Shown here: positions 47,390 to 61,257 of the stretch, piece after piece
Layout: each line of letters starts with the position of its first letter
Numbering within the stretch: position 1 is the first letter of the stretch
DNA from: Carnegiea gigantea
Lineage: Eukaryota; Streptophyta; Magnoliopsida; Caryophyllales; Cactaceae
Direction of reading: 5' to 3'
Length of the DNA: 64,000 nt
Assembly: GCA_029747015.1 (NCBI GenBank)
Contig: JAKOGI010000007.1
Coordinates: forward strand, 1,756,001-1,820,000
Program-made: the position numbers and the translations under genes
The notes under the pieces: generated by a model
The model's database searches: none
The model's input: only the letters and a program-made list of their open reading frames with translations
Told to the model about the DNA's origin: nothing

Positions 47390-49680
47390 AATGGCATACT
47401 TAGAAAGGGAGCAACTTTTGAAGTAAGTATGATCCTTGCAATGCACCAGGAGATGCTGGATTCAACTTGAAGTTCATAAAACATACATGGAGTGTTCTGG
47501 GTTGAAATAGCTCCAGTTCTGTGAAGCACTTCATGGAAACATCTGAACTACCAAGTAAAACCAACATCACTTGGGTTACTCTGGTGCCTAAGAAGGAGAA
47601 GACAAAAGAATTTGGTGATTTTAGACCCATTATCATTGTCAGTTGTCTTCACAAAACACTCTCGAAAGTGTTGAGCAGAAGATTGAAGTGCATTTTTGAA
47701 AGGCCTAGTGGGGTGGATACAAAATACTTGACAGCATGGGCAAAATGAGGCAGTGACATTGATGACTAGAAAAAGGCAACTGGATTGGCTTTCAAGTTGG
47801 ACATTCAGTAAGGCATACCATGGGGTGGATTGGAATTTCTCAGAAATATTTTTTAGAACATGACAATCGATGCATTTATGAACGTTGTCACTTGTTCAAA
47901 TTTCGATCTTTACTCATTGGAGTGCCAACATAGCCTTTCAAGACGGGAAGAGACATTAGACAAAGACAAGAGGATCCCTTACTCCCATTTCTTTTTGTAC
48001 TAGTGACTGAAGTGCTGCCACTAAACAGGTTACTGCAGTTAGCCCTAGGAGAAGGACCCATGTTTAATGATGTACATGGTATGCCTAGCATGGAAGGAGA
48101 TGACTTAATCCATAGACAAAAGGCGGGGGGGGGGGGGGGGGGGGAGGAGGGTGGAACCAGTATGTTGTCTAGTCAAGATTCAAGAGGATAATGCAACTTG
48201 TGAACACATAACTAACATAAGAGTTGTAAAAATGCAAGAGTTTTCTAGTTTATGCATCTTGGACTGAGTGAAGCTCTTTATTAACTACTGTCACTATCAA
48301 TGCTATCATAGTGTTGATTAGGAGAAGAGTTGACACCAATTATAGCCTCATAGCTTCTTCCCTTGTTTGAGAAAGGGATTTCTGCACAACCTGTTCCAAC
48401 AAGTGGTTACATTCAATTATATCCTTTTCTACTTGCTCGTATTTTTCTATGTACGCTTACTAACTCCAAACTAGTGGTATAAAAATCAAGTTAGTGTCAC
48501 AAGTTATCTAAGCTTGGTCGATAAAATATACTCAAATTGAAACAACAAATAACAAAGATTACTATGAAGAATACTCTGAACTGAGCTAAATGGCATAAAA
48601 GGAAATCAACAGAAAAGCATAGTCCATACAATAAATCAAAACTTGATCGGCGCCCTCATCCCTTCCCGTAACATATGAAAGGAAAGGCAAAGAAAAGGAA
48701 AACAGGCATGCACCAGAATCCCATGTCAAGAATATCTATATCCAGCAAGATTCCATATCTAGATCCAAATTCATACCCTTAAGTCCCAGCAAGATTCCCA
48801 TGGAAGTTTCCAAATTTGTAATCCTCTGCTGCTGCAGTTACCTCTTGGAAGAAATCTATTTAAGGGCGTATGCGTAGGCAAAGACAAGATCCAAATTAGC
48901 CATCTTCAATTTGCTAATCACACTTGAGATAGTAAGTAAAGCATACCTTGAGTATCTGGAAAATATCAAGACTATTTCGCTATGTTTTCAACAAATGCAT
49001 GGTCTCACTGTTAATTATGAGAAATCTGTCTTGATACTCATTGCTAAAGAGAATTACTCTGCCAATGGAGCAACAAAATTGTTGGATTGTCGATTAGTAC
49101 AACTCCTTATCACCTACTTGGGGATGCCATTGGGTTACAGTACGAGGAAATGCTCTTCATGGCATCTAGTAATTGAAAGAATTGAAGAGAAATTGAACTC
49201 ATGGAAAGCTAAAGGGCTTTCTCAGGCAAGCAGGTTGGTGAGTCAGTTCTAAATAGCATGCCACTTTACTTTATGTCTCTGTTGAGGATCCCCAGAGGAA
49301 CTATGCACCCAATTTCAAAAATACAAAGAAAGTTCCTTCGGACCTCTTCAAAACATAATGGTTCCACAACTTTGATCAAAGGGGACATAGTGCAAAGGCC
49401 AGATGAATGGCAAATCTACTAACCAAAAACATAAGCCTTCTTTATGGGTGGTGGTTCAGATTTGCGGATGAGGATAATTTGTTGTGAAAAAAGGTGACTT
49501 GCTTAATCCATAAGAAGACACAAGTCTATTATTGCTAAGTAAACAAGTTCCAAGGGATGGTAGCAAATGGAGAGACATCAAATAGCAGCCAAAAAGAACA
49601 TCCATCATAGACATGCATTCCAAAGAGAGCTCACAATTGAGGTTGGAAATGAAAAAAGGCCACATATTATATCAATATTC
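47390..49680 (+). pseudogene. L1-type LINE reverse transcriptase remnant
   Basis: Pieces of non-LTR ORF2 appear in order but in different frames: DPCNAPGDAGFNLKFIKHTW (about 47430-47490; family K-A-P-G-P-D-G-F), ITWVTLVPKKEKTKEFGDFRP and LHKTLSKVLSRRLK (47566-47700), DWNFL (47830), DPLLPFLFVLVTEVLP (about 47976; family D-P-L-S-P-x-L-F), GLTVNYEKS and ITYLGMPLGYS (48990-49140), LNSWKAKGLSQASRL (49197-49240), FMSLLRIPRG, and LLYGWWFRFADEDN near 49440. The YADD catalytic box is not readable, and about 20 G at 48124-48143 interrupts the frame. The last 300 bases are the part repeated in every unit of the adjacent array. Confidence 0.8.
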
Positions 49681-50002
49681 ACCAGGACATCTTGATCAAC
49701 CAAGTATGATGGTCCAAGCACAAAATACCACCACTGAGATCAAAGTGGCATAAAATTATTACTGGTCTAGCTACTGACACGTCCAATGGACCCAAAAATA
49801 GAGTACGACACTAAACCACCCTAACCATTGTTAACAGACCAGACCAGACCCTTTGTCATATCAATGAGAAACAAAATCCATCCTATCCATCTCAATCAAC
49901 TTTTTGCTTTATAAATTCACTTGTCAGCATCAATGAGACCAGAAGTATAACCAGAATGAGCCTAACCCTTTTGACATGACATCAACAACTGTCTCTTGAG
50001 TC

Positions 50003-50890
50003 TGAGGTCGTATCTCCCTATATCCTCCTTACATGTTCGCCATGTGTCAGGCTCCCCATCGATCAATGTCACCTCACCACTCCACCCATGGCATTATCTC
50101 AATGTGTTGGCAAGTATGATGTCCCTCCGGGACTGAACGGGTAGCAGTGATTACGCTTTCAGTAGATTAGGCAGTAAATTTAACACTGCTCTATTGTGTA
50201 AATTCTTAGCATCGAGGTATCGAAGTTCTTGATCGATTCTCTCAATCACAGCGAGACGGTTACAATTTGCAATGAAACCATCAGCGCTTTGGAGATCAGT
50301 CAAATTGCCAATCAAATCCCCTTTTCGTACCACAAGGTTGTTACACTGAGTGGTGTATTCCTGTTTTGCCTCCCACATTATCCAATACAAATCTACGAGC
50401 TTCCTCACATAATGCCACAAATCACTTTGCAAGGAATTGAATTTGCAATAACACGAAAAGGTTGTTACGCACACTAGTATATATATGGTAAGCAAATTAG
50501 TGAACTAGATAGATCCTGCAAGTAATTGAGTCATAGCATATAACCACTAATCCCATGTACAGAATATAAAAACTCAATGGTAATTGATTTTTGTTTAACT
50601 ACAGTAATTGAACAATCATCAGTCTTTGGGATTGAAACTTACTTAAGGGGTGGTGACGCTCAGACTTAAGTGTGGCTGATGTGTCAATTGATCGACTGCA
50701 CTGACATGTCCTCCTTCAATGACCTGCATAAAGGTCGACCTCGTGTGTTTCTCCCGAGGAAGACCCCTCAGACGCTAAAGTCAGCCTTAAGAAGAATTTG
50801 AGAAACAAATTTAGAGAGAAAGGAGCAGAGAGAGAGAGAGAGAGAGTATCAAGTTTGGCCAAGATTAAAAGTAAAAAGTGAGAGTCTGAG
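50003..50890 (-). pseudogene. Family X pseudogene, unit 1
   Basis: Exon 2 (about 50411 down to 50003) keeps a long family frame (DLYWIMWEAKQEYTTQ, DQELRYLDAKNL). It has lost the acceptor (GGCAT instead of GGCAG), gained TAA within LLKA-ES, and has another TAA after ILANTLR. It does not carry the CGA-to-TGA change of later units. Donor context is TTAA|GTAAGT. Most divergent unit together with unit 2. Confidence 0.75.
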
Positions 50891-50916
50891 GTCCCCACAA
50901 ATAGGGAAAGTTGGGG

Positions 50917-50924
50917 TATTTATA
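50917..50924 (-). promoter_or_regulatory. TATA box, unit 1
   Basis: Minus strand reads GGCTATAAATACCCC, the form conserved through most of the array. Confidence 0.65.
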
Positions 50925-51913
50925 GCCTTGCGGTTGGCCCCCAAGGGTAGGAGGTAATTTCCCCATTCAAAAGACCGAATTATCATTATACCCCTCCATC
51001 CCCCTTCCATCTTCTCTGTGGTCAACTATGGCTCCACATTGACTTGGTCAGCGCTATGTGCCGTCTTCCCATTGGACAAGACATTAAATACCTCAATCAT
51101 TTAGCCTTTCACATCTTAACAGAATGCCTTCCGAGGTATTCAACTGAGATATGGATTCATGTTGTCCTTCCATTTTCCTTTTATTTGCGTGCCTAATGGC
51201 ATCCTATCTGTCGCTTGCTATTGGATGAAGGCCGACTATCCGACTTGGTTTCGTCGCGGTCAAGTTGCAGGGATTGTCGCTGTCGAATCGATGATGTTGC
51301 CATGATCGACATAGTGCAAAGGCCAAAGGAATGGGAAATCTACTGACCAAACATAAGCCTTGTATATGGGTGGTGGTTTAGACTTGCTGATAAGGATAAT
51401 TTGTTGTGAAAAAGGTGATTTGCTCAATCCATAAGAAGACACATGCTTATTATTGCCAAGTAAACAATTCCAACAGATGATGACATGTGGAGAAACATCA
51501 AATAACAGCGAGGAAGATCATCCATCAAGACATGCATTCCAAAGAGAGCTCATAATTGAGGTTGGAAATGAAAAAGACAATAAATTATATCAGTATTCAC
51601 CATGACATCTTGTTCAACCAAGTATGATGTTCCAAGCACAAAATACCACCCCTAAGATCGAAGTGGTATAAAATTGTTACTAACCTTGCTACAAACATAT
51701 CCAATGGACCTAAAAACAGAGTATGACACTAGCCTACCCTAACCATTATTAATAGACCAGACCAGGCCATACCAGACCCTTTGTCATATCAATGGGAAAG
51801 AAAATCAATCCTATCCATCTCAGTCTACCGCTTGCTTTACAAATTCATTTGTCAAAATCAATGAGACCTACCTAGAATGAGCCTGACCCTTCTGACATAA
51901 TATCAATACCTAT

Positions 51914-52890
<977 letters not shown>

Positions 52891-53916
52891 AAATGAGGAA
52901 AGTTGGGGTATTCACAGCCTTGGGGTTGGCCCTCAAGGGTAGGAGGGTAATTTTCCCATTCAAGAAGTCAAATTATCATTATACCCCTCCAATCCCCTTC
53001 CACCTTCCTTGTAGTCAACTATGACTTGACTTGGTCAGCGCCATTTATCGCTTTCCTATTGGACAGGTTACTAAATATCTCAATCTTTCAACCCCTCACA
53101 TCTTAACAGAATGCTTTCTAAGGTGTCTACATGAGATGTGGATTCATGCTGTCCTTCATTTTTCCTTTCATTTGCATGCCTAATGGCATCAAATCTGTCG
53201 CTTGCCACTGAATGAAGGTCAACTCTCTGACTTGGCTTCATCGTGGCCGAACTAGAGAGATTGCCGCCGCCGAATCGAAGATGCTGCTACGGTCAACATA
53301 GTACAAAGGCCAAAGGAATGGGTAATCTACTGAAAAAACATAAGCCTTTTATAAGGGTGGTGGTTCAGACTTGCTAATGAGGATAATTTGTTGTGAAAAA
53401 TGTGATTTGCTCAATCCATAAGAAGACACATGCTTATTATTACCAAGTAAACAATTCCAACAGATGATGGCATATGAAGAAACATCAAATAGCAGCCAAA
53501 AAGATCATCCATCAAGACATGCATTCCAAAGAGAGCTCATCATTGAGGGTAGAAAGGAAAAACAAATATATTATATTAGTATTCACTAGGATATCTTATT
53601 CAACCAAGTATGATGTTCCAAGCACGATGTTCCAAGCACAAAATACCACCACTGAGATCAAAGTGGCATAAAATTGTTACTAACCTTGCTACCAACACGT
53701 CCAATTGACCTAAAAACAGAGTATGACACTAACCCGCCCTAACCACTGTTAAGATACTAGAGTAGACCATACCAAACCCTTTATTATACCAATAAGAAAC
53801 AAAATCAATTCTATCTATCTCAATCTACTGTTTGCTTTACAAATTCACTTGTCGGAATAAATGAGACCTGAAATCTAACCAGAATGAGTTTGACCCTTTT
53901 GACATCATATCAATAC

Positions 53917-54840
53917 CTATCTCCTGATTGTGAGGTCGTATTTCCCTATATCATCCATGTACATTTGCCACGGGTCAGGCTCCCTATCGATCAATGTCAC
54001 CTCACCACTCTCCCCATGGTGTTGTCTCAACGTGTTGGCAAGTATGATGTCCCTCCGGGACTGAACGGGCAGCAGTGATTCTGCTTTCAGTATATTAAAC
54101 AGCGAATCTAGCACCACTCTCTTACGTGAATCCTCGGCATATAGGTATCAAAGTTCTTGATCGATTCTCTCAATCGCAGAAAGATGCTTAGAGCTTGCAA
54201 CGACAGCATCAATGCTTTGGAGATCACTCAAATTGCCAATCAAATCCCCTTTTCGTACCAAAAGGTTGTTACGTTGAGTGGTGTATTCCTGTATTGCCTC
54301 CCACATCATCCAACGCAAATCTATGAGCATCCTCATAAACTGCCACAAATCATTTTGCAAGTAATTGAATTTGCAATAACACCAAAAGGTTGTTACGCCC
54401 ACTAGTATATAGATGGTAAGTAAATTAGTGAACCGAGTAGACCTTACAAGCAATTGAGTCATAGCATATAACGTATAATCCAATGTATAGAATATAAAAA
54501 CTCAATGGTAATTGATTTTTTTAACTACATTAATTGCATTATTTACACCAATGTTTCGAATTGAACTCACTTGAGGGGTGGTGACGCTCGAACTTAAGTG
54601 TGGTTGATGTGTCCGTCGATCGACCGCACTAACCTGTCCTCCTTCAACGACCTGCACAAAGGTCGACCTCGTGTGTTTCTCCCGCGGAAGACCCCTCTAA
54701 TGCTCAAGTCTCTGGAAGAATTTAAGAAAAAAATCTAGAGAGTAGAGAGGAGAGAGTGAAGAGGGAGAGAGAGAAAGAAAGAGAATGAGTGAAAGTATCA
54801 AATTTGTCCAAAGTGAAAGTAAAAAGTGAGAGCCTGAGGT
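53917..54840 (-). pseudogene. Family X pseudogene, unit 3
   Basis: The best-preserved array copy. Exon 1 ends at 54571 (CTCAA|GTGAGT). Exon 2 runs 54339-53917 after an intact acceptor (GTGGCAG) and is one length-conserved frame of 141 codons ending in TAG. A single TGA interrupts it inside IDQEL-YL, where units 1 and 13.65 kb have Arg. Blocks: MLIDLRWMMWEAIQEYTTQ, LIGNLSDLQSIDAVVASS, LPVQSRRDIILANTLRQ, DPWQMYMDDIGKYDLTIRR. There is no ATG in exon 1, so translation would have started in exon 2 or elsewhere. Confidence 0.8.
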
Positions 54841-54864
54841 CCCCACAAATGAGAAAAGTTGGGG

Positions 54865-54872
54865 TATTTATA
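54865..54872 (-). promoter_or_regulatory. TATA box, unit 3
   Basis: TATAAATA on the minus strand, followed by a CT-rich leader. Confidence 0.65.
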
Positions 54873-55867
54873 GCCTTGGGGTTAGCCCTCAAGGATAATA
54901 GGGAATTTCCCATTCAAGAGACCAGATTATTATAATACCCCTTCAACCCTCTTCTGTCTTTCTTGTGGTCAATTATGACTCCACGTTGACTTGGTCAGCG
55001 CCATGTGTTGTCTTTCCATTGGACAGGTTATTAAATATCTCAATCGTTTAGCCCCTCACATCCCAATATAATGCTTTCCGAGGTGTTCAGATAAGATGTG
55101 GATTCACGTTGTCCTTTATTTTTCCTCTTATTTGCGTGCTTAATGGCATCATATCTGTCGCTTACCATTGGATGAAGGCGGACTCTCCGACTTGGTTTTG
55201 TCACGGCTGAATTGGAGGGATTGCCGCTGTCGAATCGAAGATGTTGGCATGGTTGAAATAGTGCAAAGGCCAAAGGAATAGGAAATCTACTGATCAAACA
55301 TAAGCCTTCCATATGGATGGTGGATCAGACTTACTGATAAGGATAATTGATTGTGAAAAAGGTGATTTGCTCAATCCATAAGAAGACACAAGCTTATTAT
55401 TACCAAGTAAACAATTCCAACAGATGATGCCATATAAGGAAACTTCAAATAGCGGCTAAAAAGATCATCCATAAAGACATGCATTCCAAAGGGACTCATC
55501 ATTGAGGCTAGAAAGGAAAAACGAATATATTATATTAGTATTCACTAGAATATTTGTTCAACCAAGTATGATGTTCCAAGCACAAAATACCACCACTGAG
55601 ATAAAGTTGGCATAAAATTATTACTAACCTTGCGACCAACACGTCCAATGGACCCAAAAAACGAGTATGACACTAACCCGCCTTAACTGTTAAGAGACTA
55701 GAGTAGACCATACCAAACTCTTTATTATACCAATGAGAAATAAAATCAATTCTATCCATCTCAATCTACTGTTTGCTTTACAAATTTACTTGCCGGAATC
55801 AATAAGACCTGACGTCTAACCATCATGAGTTTGACCCTTTTGACATGATATCAATACCTATCTCCTA

Positions 55868-56375
55868 TACTACCACAAATCATTTTGCAAGTAATTGAAT
55901 TTGCAATGACAACAAAAGGTTGTTACGCCCACAGTATATAGACAGTGAGTAAATTAGTAAACCAGATAGATCTTGCAAGCAATTGAGTCATAGCATATAA
56001 CCGATAATCCAATGTATAGAATATAAAAACTCAATGGTAATTGATTTTTTTAACTACATTAATTGAACGATTTGCACCACTGTTTCGAATTGAAACTCAC
56101 CTGAGGGGTGGTGACGCTCAAACTTAAGTGTGGAGGATGTATCAATCGATCAACCGCACTAACGTGTACTCCTTCAACGACTTGCACAAAGGTCGACCTC
56201 GTGTGTTTCTCCCGCGGAAGACCCCGCTGACGCTCAAGTCTCTGGAAGAATTTGAGAAACAAATCCAAAGAGCGGAGACAAGAGAGGGGGGAGAGAGAGA
56301 CAGAAAGAAAGAGAGTGACTGAAAGTATCAAATTTGTCCAAAGTGAAAGTAAAAAGTGAGAGCCTGAGGTCTCCA
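55868..56375 (-). pseudogene. Family X pseudogene, unit 4 (exon 2 deleted)
   Basis: About 400 bases are missing at 55868, removing almost exactly exon 2 from stop codon to acceptor; flanks join as CTATCTCCT|ATACTACCAC. The TATA box and exon 1 remain, and exon 1 keeps the best donor of the array (CCCCTCAG|GTGAGT, exon end 56101). Short similarity (CTC near both ends) could have mediated the loss. Confidence 0.8.
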
Positions 56376-56394
56376 CAAATGAAAAAAGTTGGGG

Positions 56395-56402
56395 TATTTA
56401 TA
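56395..56402 (-). promoter_or_regulatory. TATA box, unit 4
   Basis: TATAAATA on the minus strand in the conserved context. Confidence 0.65.
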
Positions 56403-57379
56403 GCCTTGGGGTTAGCCCTCAAGGATAGGAGGGAATTTCCCATTCAAGAGACCAAATTATTATTATACCCCTTCAAACCTCTTCTATCTTTCTTATGGTC
56501 AACTATGACTCCACGTTGACTTGGTCAGCGCCATGTGTCACCTCCCCATTGGACAGGCTATTAAATATTTCAATCATTTAGCCCCTCACATCCTAATAGA
56601 ATACTTTCCGAGGTGTTTAGATGAGATGTGGATTCACATTGTCTTTTATTTTTCCTCCTATTTACATGCCTAATGGCATCATATCTGTCGCTTGCCATTG
56701 GATGAAGGCCGACTCTCCGACTTGGTTTCATCACGGCTGAATTGGAGGGATTGCCGCTGTCGAATCGAAGCTGTTGGCATGGTCGAAATAGTGTAAAGGC
56801 CAAAGGAATAGGAAATCTACTGATCAAACATAAGCCTTCCATATGGATGGTGGATCAGACTTACTGATAAGGATAATTTGTTGTGCAAAAGATTATTTGC
56901 TCAATCCATAAGAAGACACAAGCTTATTATTGCCAAGTAAACAATTCCAACAGGTGATGGCATATGAAGAAACATCAAATAGTAGCCAAAAAGATCATCC
57001 ATCAAGACATGCATTCCAAAGGGACTCATCATTGAGCTTAGAAAGGAAAAACGAATATATTCACTAGGATATCTTGTTCAACCAAGTAAGTGTTCCAAGC
57101 ACAAAATACCACCACTGAGATCAAAGTGGCATAAAATTATTACTAACCTTGCTACCAACACGTCCAATGGACCCAAAAACAGAGTATGACACTAACCCGC
57201 CCTAACCACTGTTAAGAGACTAGAGTAGACCATACCAAACCCTTTATTATACCAATGAGATGCAAAATCAATTCTATCCATCTCAATCTACCGTTTGCTT
57301 TACAAATTCACTTGTCGAAATCAATGAGACCTAAAGTCTAACCAGAATGAGTATGGCCCTTTTGACATGATATCAATAC

Positions 57380-58305
57380 CTATATCCTGATTGTGAGGTC
57401 GTATTTTCCTATATCCTCCATGTACATTTGCCACGGGTTAGGCTCCCTATCGATCAATGTCACCTCACCACTCTTCCCATGGTGTTGTCTCAACGTATTG
57501 GCAAGCATGATGTCCCTCCGGGACTGAACGGGCAGCAGTGATTCTGCTTTCAGTAGATTAGGCAGCGAATCTAACACCATTCTCTTGTGTAAATCCTCGG
57601 CATCGAGGTATCAAAGTTCTTGATCGATTCTCTCAATCGCAGAAAGACGCTTAGAGTTTGCAACGACAGCATCAATGCTTTGGAGACACTCAAATTGCCA
57701 ATCAAATCCGCTTTTCGCACCAACAGGTTGTTACGCTGAGTGGTGTATTCCTGTATTGCCTCCCACATCATCCAACGCAAATCTATGAGCATCCTCGTAT
57801 ACTGCCACAAATCATTTTGCAAGTAATTGAATTTGCAATGACACCAAAAGGTTGTTACGCCCACTAGTATATAGATGGTAAGTAAATTAGTGAACCAGAT
57901 AGATCTTGCAAGCATTTGAGTCATAGCATATAACCTATAATCCAATGTATTGAATATAAAAACTCAATGATAATTGATTTTTTTGACTGCATTAATTGAA
58001 CGACTTACACTAGTGTTTCGAAATGAAACTTATTTGATGGGTGGTGACGCTCGAACTTAAGTGTGGTTGATGTGTCAATCAATCGACCGCACTAACATGT
58101 CCTCCTTCAACAACCTGCACAAAGGTCGACCTCGTGTGTTTCTCCTCCGGAAGACCCCTCCGATGCTCAAGCCTCTGGAATAATGTGAGAAACAAATCTC
58201 GAGAGCAGAGGGGAGAGAGGGAGAGAGGGAGAGAGAGAGTGAGAGAGAGAGTGAAAGTATTAAATTCGTCCAAAGTGAAAGTAAAAAGTGAGAACCTGAG
58301 GTCCC
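57380..58305 (-). pseudogene. Family X pseudogene, unit 5
   Basis: Exon 2 is 57801-57380. It carries the shared TGA (CAAGAACTTTGATACC) and a 2-base deletion turning GGAGATC into GGAGAC-type sequence on the plus strand, which shifts the frame after DLIGNLS. The exon 1 donor is lost (ATCAAATAAGT). LPVQSRRDIMLANTLRQ is still readable downstream. Confidence 0.8.
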
Positions 58306-58326
58306 CACAAATGGGAAAAGTTGGAG

Positions 58327-58334
58327 TATTTATA
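58327..58334 (-). promoter_or_regulatory. TATA box, unit 5
   Basis: TATAAATA on the minus strand. Confidence 0.65.
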
Positions 58335-59320
58335 GCCTTGGGTTAGCACTCAAGGATAGGAGGGAATTTCCCATTCAAGAGACCATATTATTATTACACC
58401 CCTTCACCCTCTTCTATCTTTCTTGTGGTGAACTTTGACTCCACGTTGACTTGGTCAGCGCCATGTGTCGTCTTCTCATTGGACAGGTTCTTAAATATCT
58501 CAATCATTTAGCCCCTCACATCCCAATATAACGCATTTCGAGGTGTTCAGATGAGATATGGATTCACGTTGTCTTTTATTTTTCCTCCTGTTTGCGTGCC
58601 TAATGGCATCATATCTGTCGCTTGCCATTGGATGAAGGTCGACTCTCCGACTTGGTTTCTCCACGGCTGAATTAGAGGGATTGCCGCTGTCGAATCGAAG
58701 ATGTTGGCGTGGTCGAAATAGTGCAAAAGCCAAAGGAATAAGAAATCTACTGATCAAATATAAGCCTTCTATATGGATGGTGGATCAGACTTACTGATAA
58801 GGATAATTTGTTGTGAAAAAGGTAATTTGCTCCGTCCATAAGAAGACAGAAGCTTATTATTGCAAAGTAAACAATTCCAACAGATGATGGCATATGAAGA
58901 AACATCAAATAGCAGCCAAACAGATCATCCATCAAGACATGCATTTCAAAGGGACTCATCATTGAGCTTAGAAAGGAAAAACGAATATATTATATTAGTA
59001 TTCACTAGGATATCTTGTTCAACCAAGTATGATGTTCGAAGCATATAATACCACCACTGAGATCAAAGTGGCATAAAATTGTTACTAAACTTGCTACCAA
59101 CACGTCAAATGGACCCAAAAACAGAGTATGACACTAACCCCCCCAACCACTTTTAAGAGACTAGAGTATACCATACCAAACCCTTTATTATACCTATGAG
59201 AAACAAAATCAATTCTATCCATCTCAATCTACTGTTTGCTTTACAAATTTACTTGTCGGAATCAATGACACATGAAGTCTAACCAAAATGAGTTTGGCTC
59301 TTTTGACATGATATCAATAC

Positions 59321-60250
59321 CTATCCCCTGACTGTGAGGTCGTATTTCCCTATATCCTCCATGTGCATTTGCCACGGGTCAGGCTCCCTATTGATCAATG
59401 TCACCTCACCACTCTTCCCATGGTGTTGTCTCAACGTGTTGGCAAACATGATGTCCCTCTGGGACTGAAGGGGAAGCAGTGATTCTGTTTTCAGTAGATT
59501 AGGCAGCGAATCTAACACCACTCTTTTGCGTAAATCCCGGCATCAAGGTATCAAAGTTCTTGATCGATTCTCTCCATCGCGGAAAGACGATTAGAGTTTG
59601 CAACGACAGCATCAATGTTGTGGAGACGCTCAAATTGCCAACCAAATCCGCTTTTCGCACCAACAGGTTGTTACGCTGAGTGGTGTATTCCTGTATTACC
59701 TCCCATATCATCCAACGTAAATCTATGAGCATCCTCGTATACTGCCACAAATCATTTTGCAAGTAATTGAATTTGCAATGACACCAAAAGGTTGTTACGC
59801 CCACTAGCATATCGATGGTAAGTAAATTAGTGAACTAGATAGATCTTGCAAGCATTTGAGTCATAGCATATAACCAATAATCCAATGTATTGAATATAAA
59901 AACTCAATAGTAATTGATTTTTTTAACTACATTAATTGAACGGCTTGCACCAGTGTTTCGAATCGAAACTCATTTGATGGGTGGTGACGCTCGAACTTAA
60001 GTGTGGTTGATGTGTCAATCGATCGACCGCACTAACCTGTCATCCTTCAACGACGTGCACAAAGGTCGACTTCTTGTGTTTCTCCCACGGAAGACCTCTC
60101 TGATGCTCAAGTCTCTGGAAGAATTTGAGAAACAAATCTCGAGAGCAGAGGGAAGAGAGGGAGAGAGGGAGAGGGAGAGGGACAGAGAGTGGGTGAAAGT
60201 ATTCAATTCGTCCAAAGTGAAAGTAAAAAGTGAGAACCTGAGGTCCCTAC
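59321..60250 (-). pseudogene. Family X pseudogene, unit 6
   Basis: Exon 2 is 59741-59321 with an intact acceptor. It has the same TGA, the same 2-base deletion and a lost donor (ATCAAATGAGT), plus private changes (LPLQSQRDIMFANTLRQ). Confidence 0.8.
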
Positions 60251-60268
60251 AAATGGGAAAAGTTGGGG

Positions 60269-60276
60269 TATTTATA
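60269..60276 (-). promoter_or_regulatory. TATA box, unit 6
   Basis: TATAAATA on the minus strand. Confidence 0.65.
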
Positions 60277-61257
60277 GCCTTGGGTTAGCCCTCAAGGATA
60301 GGAGGAAATTTCCCATTCAAGAGACCAAATTATTATTATACCCCTTCACCCTCTTCTATCTTTCTTGTGGTGAACTCACTCTACGTTGACTTGGTCAGCG
60401 CCATGTGTCGTCTTCCCATTGGACAGGTTCTTAAATATCTCAATCATTTAGCCCCTCACATCTCAATATAACGCTTTCCGAGGTGTTCAGATGAGATATG
60501 GATTCACGTTGTCTTTTATTTTTCCTCCTGTTTGCATGCCTAATGGCATCATATCTGTTGCCATTGGATGAAGGCCGACTCTTCGACTTGGTTTCGCCAC
60601 GGCTGAATTAGAGGGATTGCCGCTGTCGAATCGAAGATGTTGGCGTGATCGAAATAGTGCAAAGGCCAAAAGAATAGGAAATCTACTAATCAAACACAAG
60701 CCTTCTATATGGATGGTGGATCAGACTTACTAATAAGGATAATTTGTTGTGAAAAAGGTGATTTTCTCAATCCATAAGAAGACACAAGCTTATTATTGCA
60801 AAGTAAACAATTCCAACAGATGATGGCATATGAAGAAACATCAAATAGCAGCCAAACAGATCATCCATTAAGACATGCATTCCAAAGGGACTCATTATTA
60901 AGGTTAGAAAGGAAAAACGAATATATTATATTGGTATTCACTAGGACATCTTGTTCAACCAAGTATGATGTTCCAAGCATAAAATACCACCATCGAGCTC
61001 AAAGTGGCATAAAATTGTTACTAAACTTGCTACCAACACGTCCAATGGACCCAAAAACAGAGTATGACACTAACCAGCCCTAACCACTGTTAAGAGGCTA
61101 GAGTAGACCATACCAAACCCTTTATTATACCAATAAGAAACAAAACCAATTCTATCCATCTCAATCTACTGTTTGCTTTACAAATTCACTTGTCGGAATC
61201 AATGACACATGAAGTCTAACCAGAATGAGTTTGGCTCTTTTGATATGATATCAATAC

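Noticed and set aside
55040..55312. A 90-codon minus frame recurring at 56570, 58500 and 62370
   Set aside because: It repeats only because the array unit repeats. It spans LINE scrap and promoter-upstream DNA, and has no motif and no consistent start.
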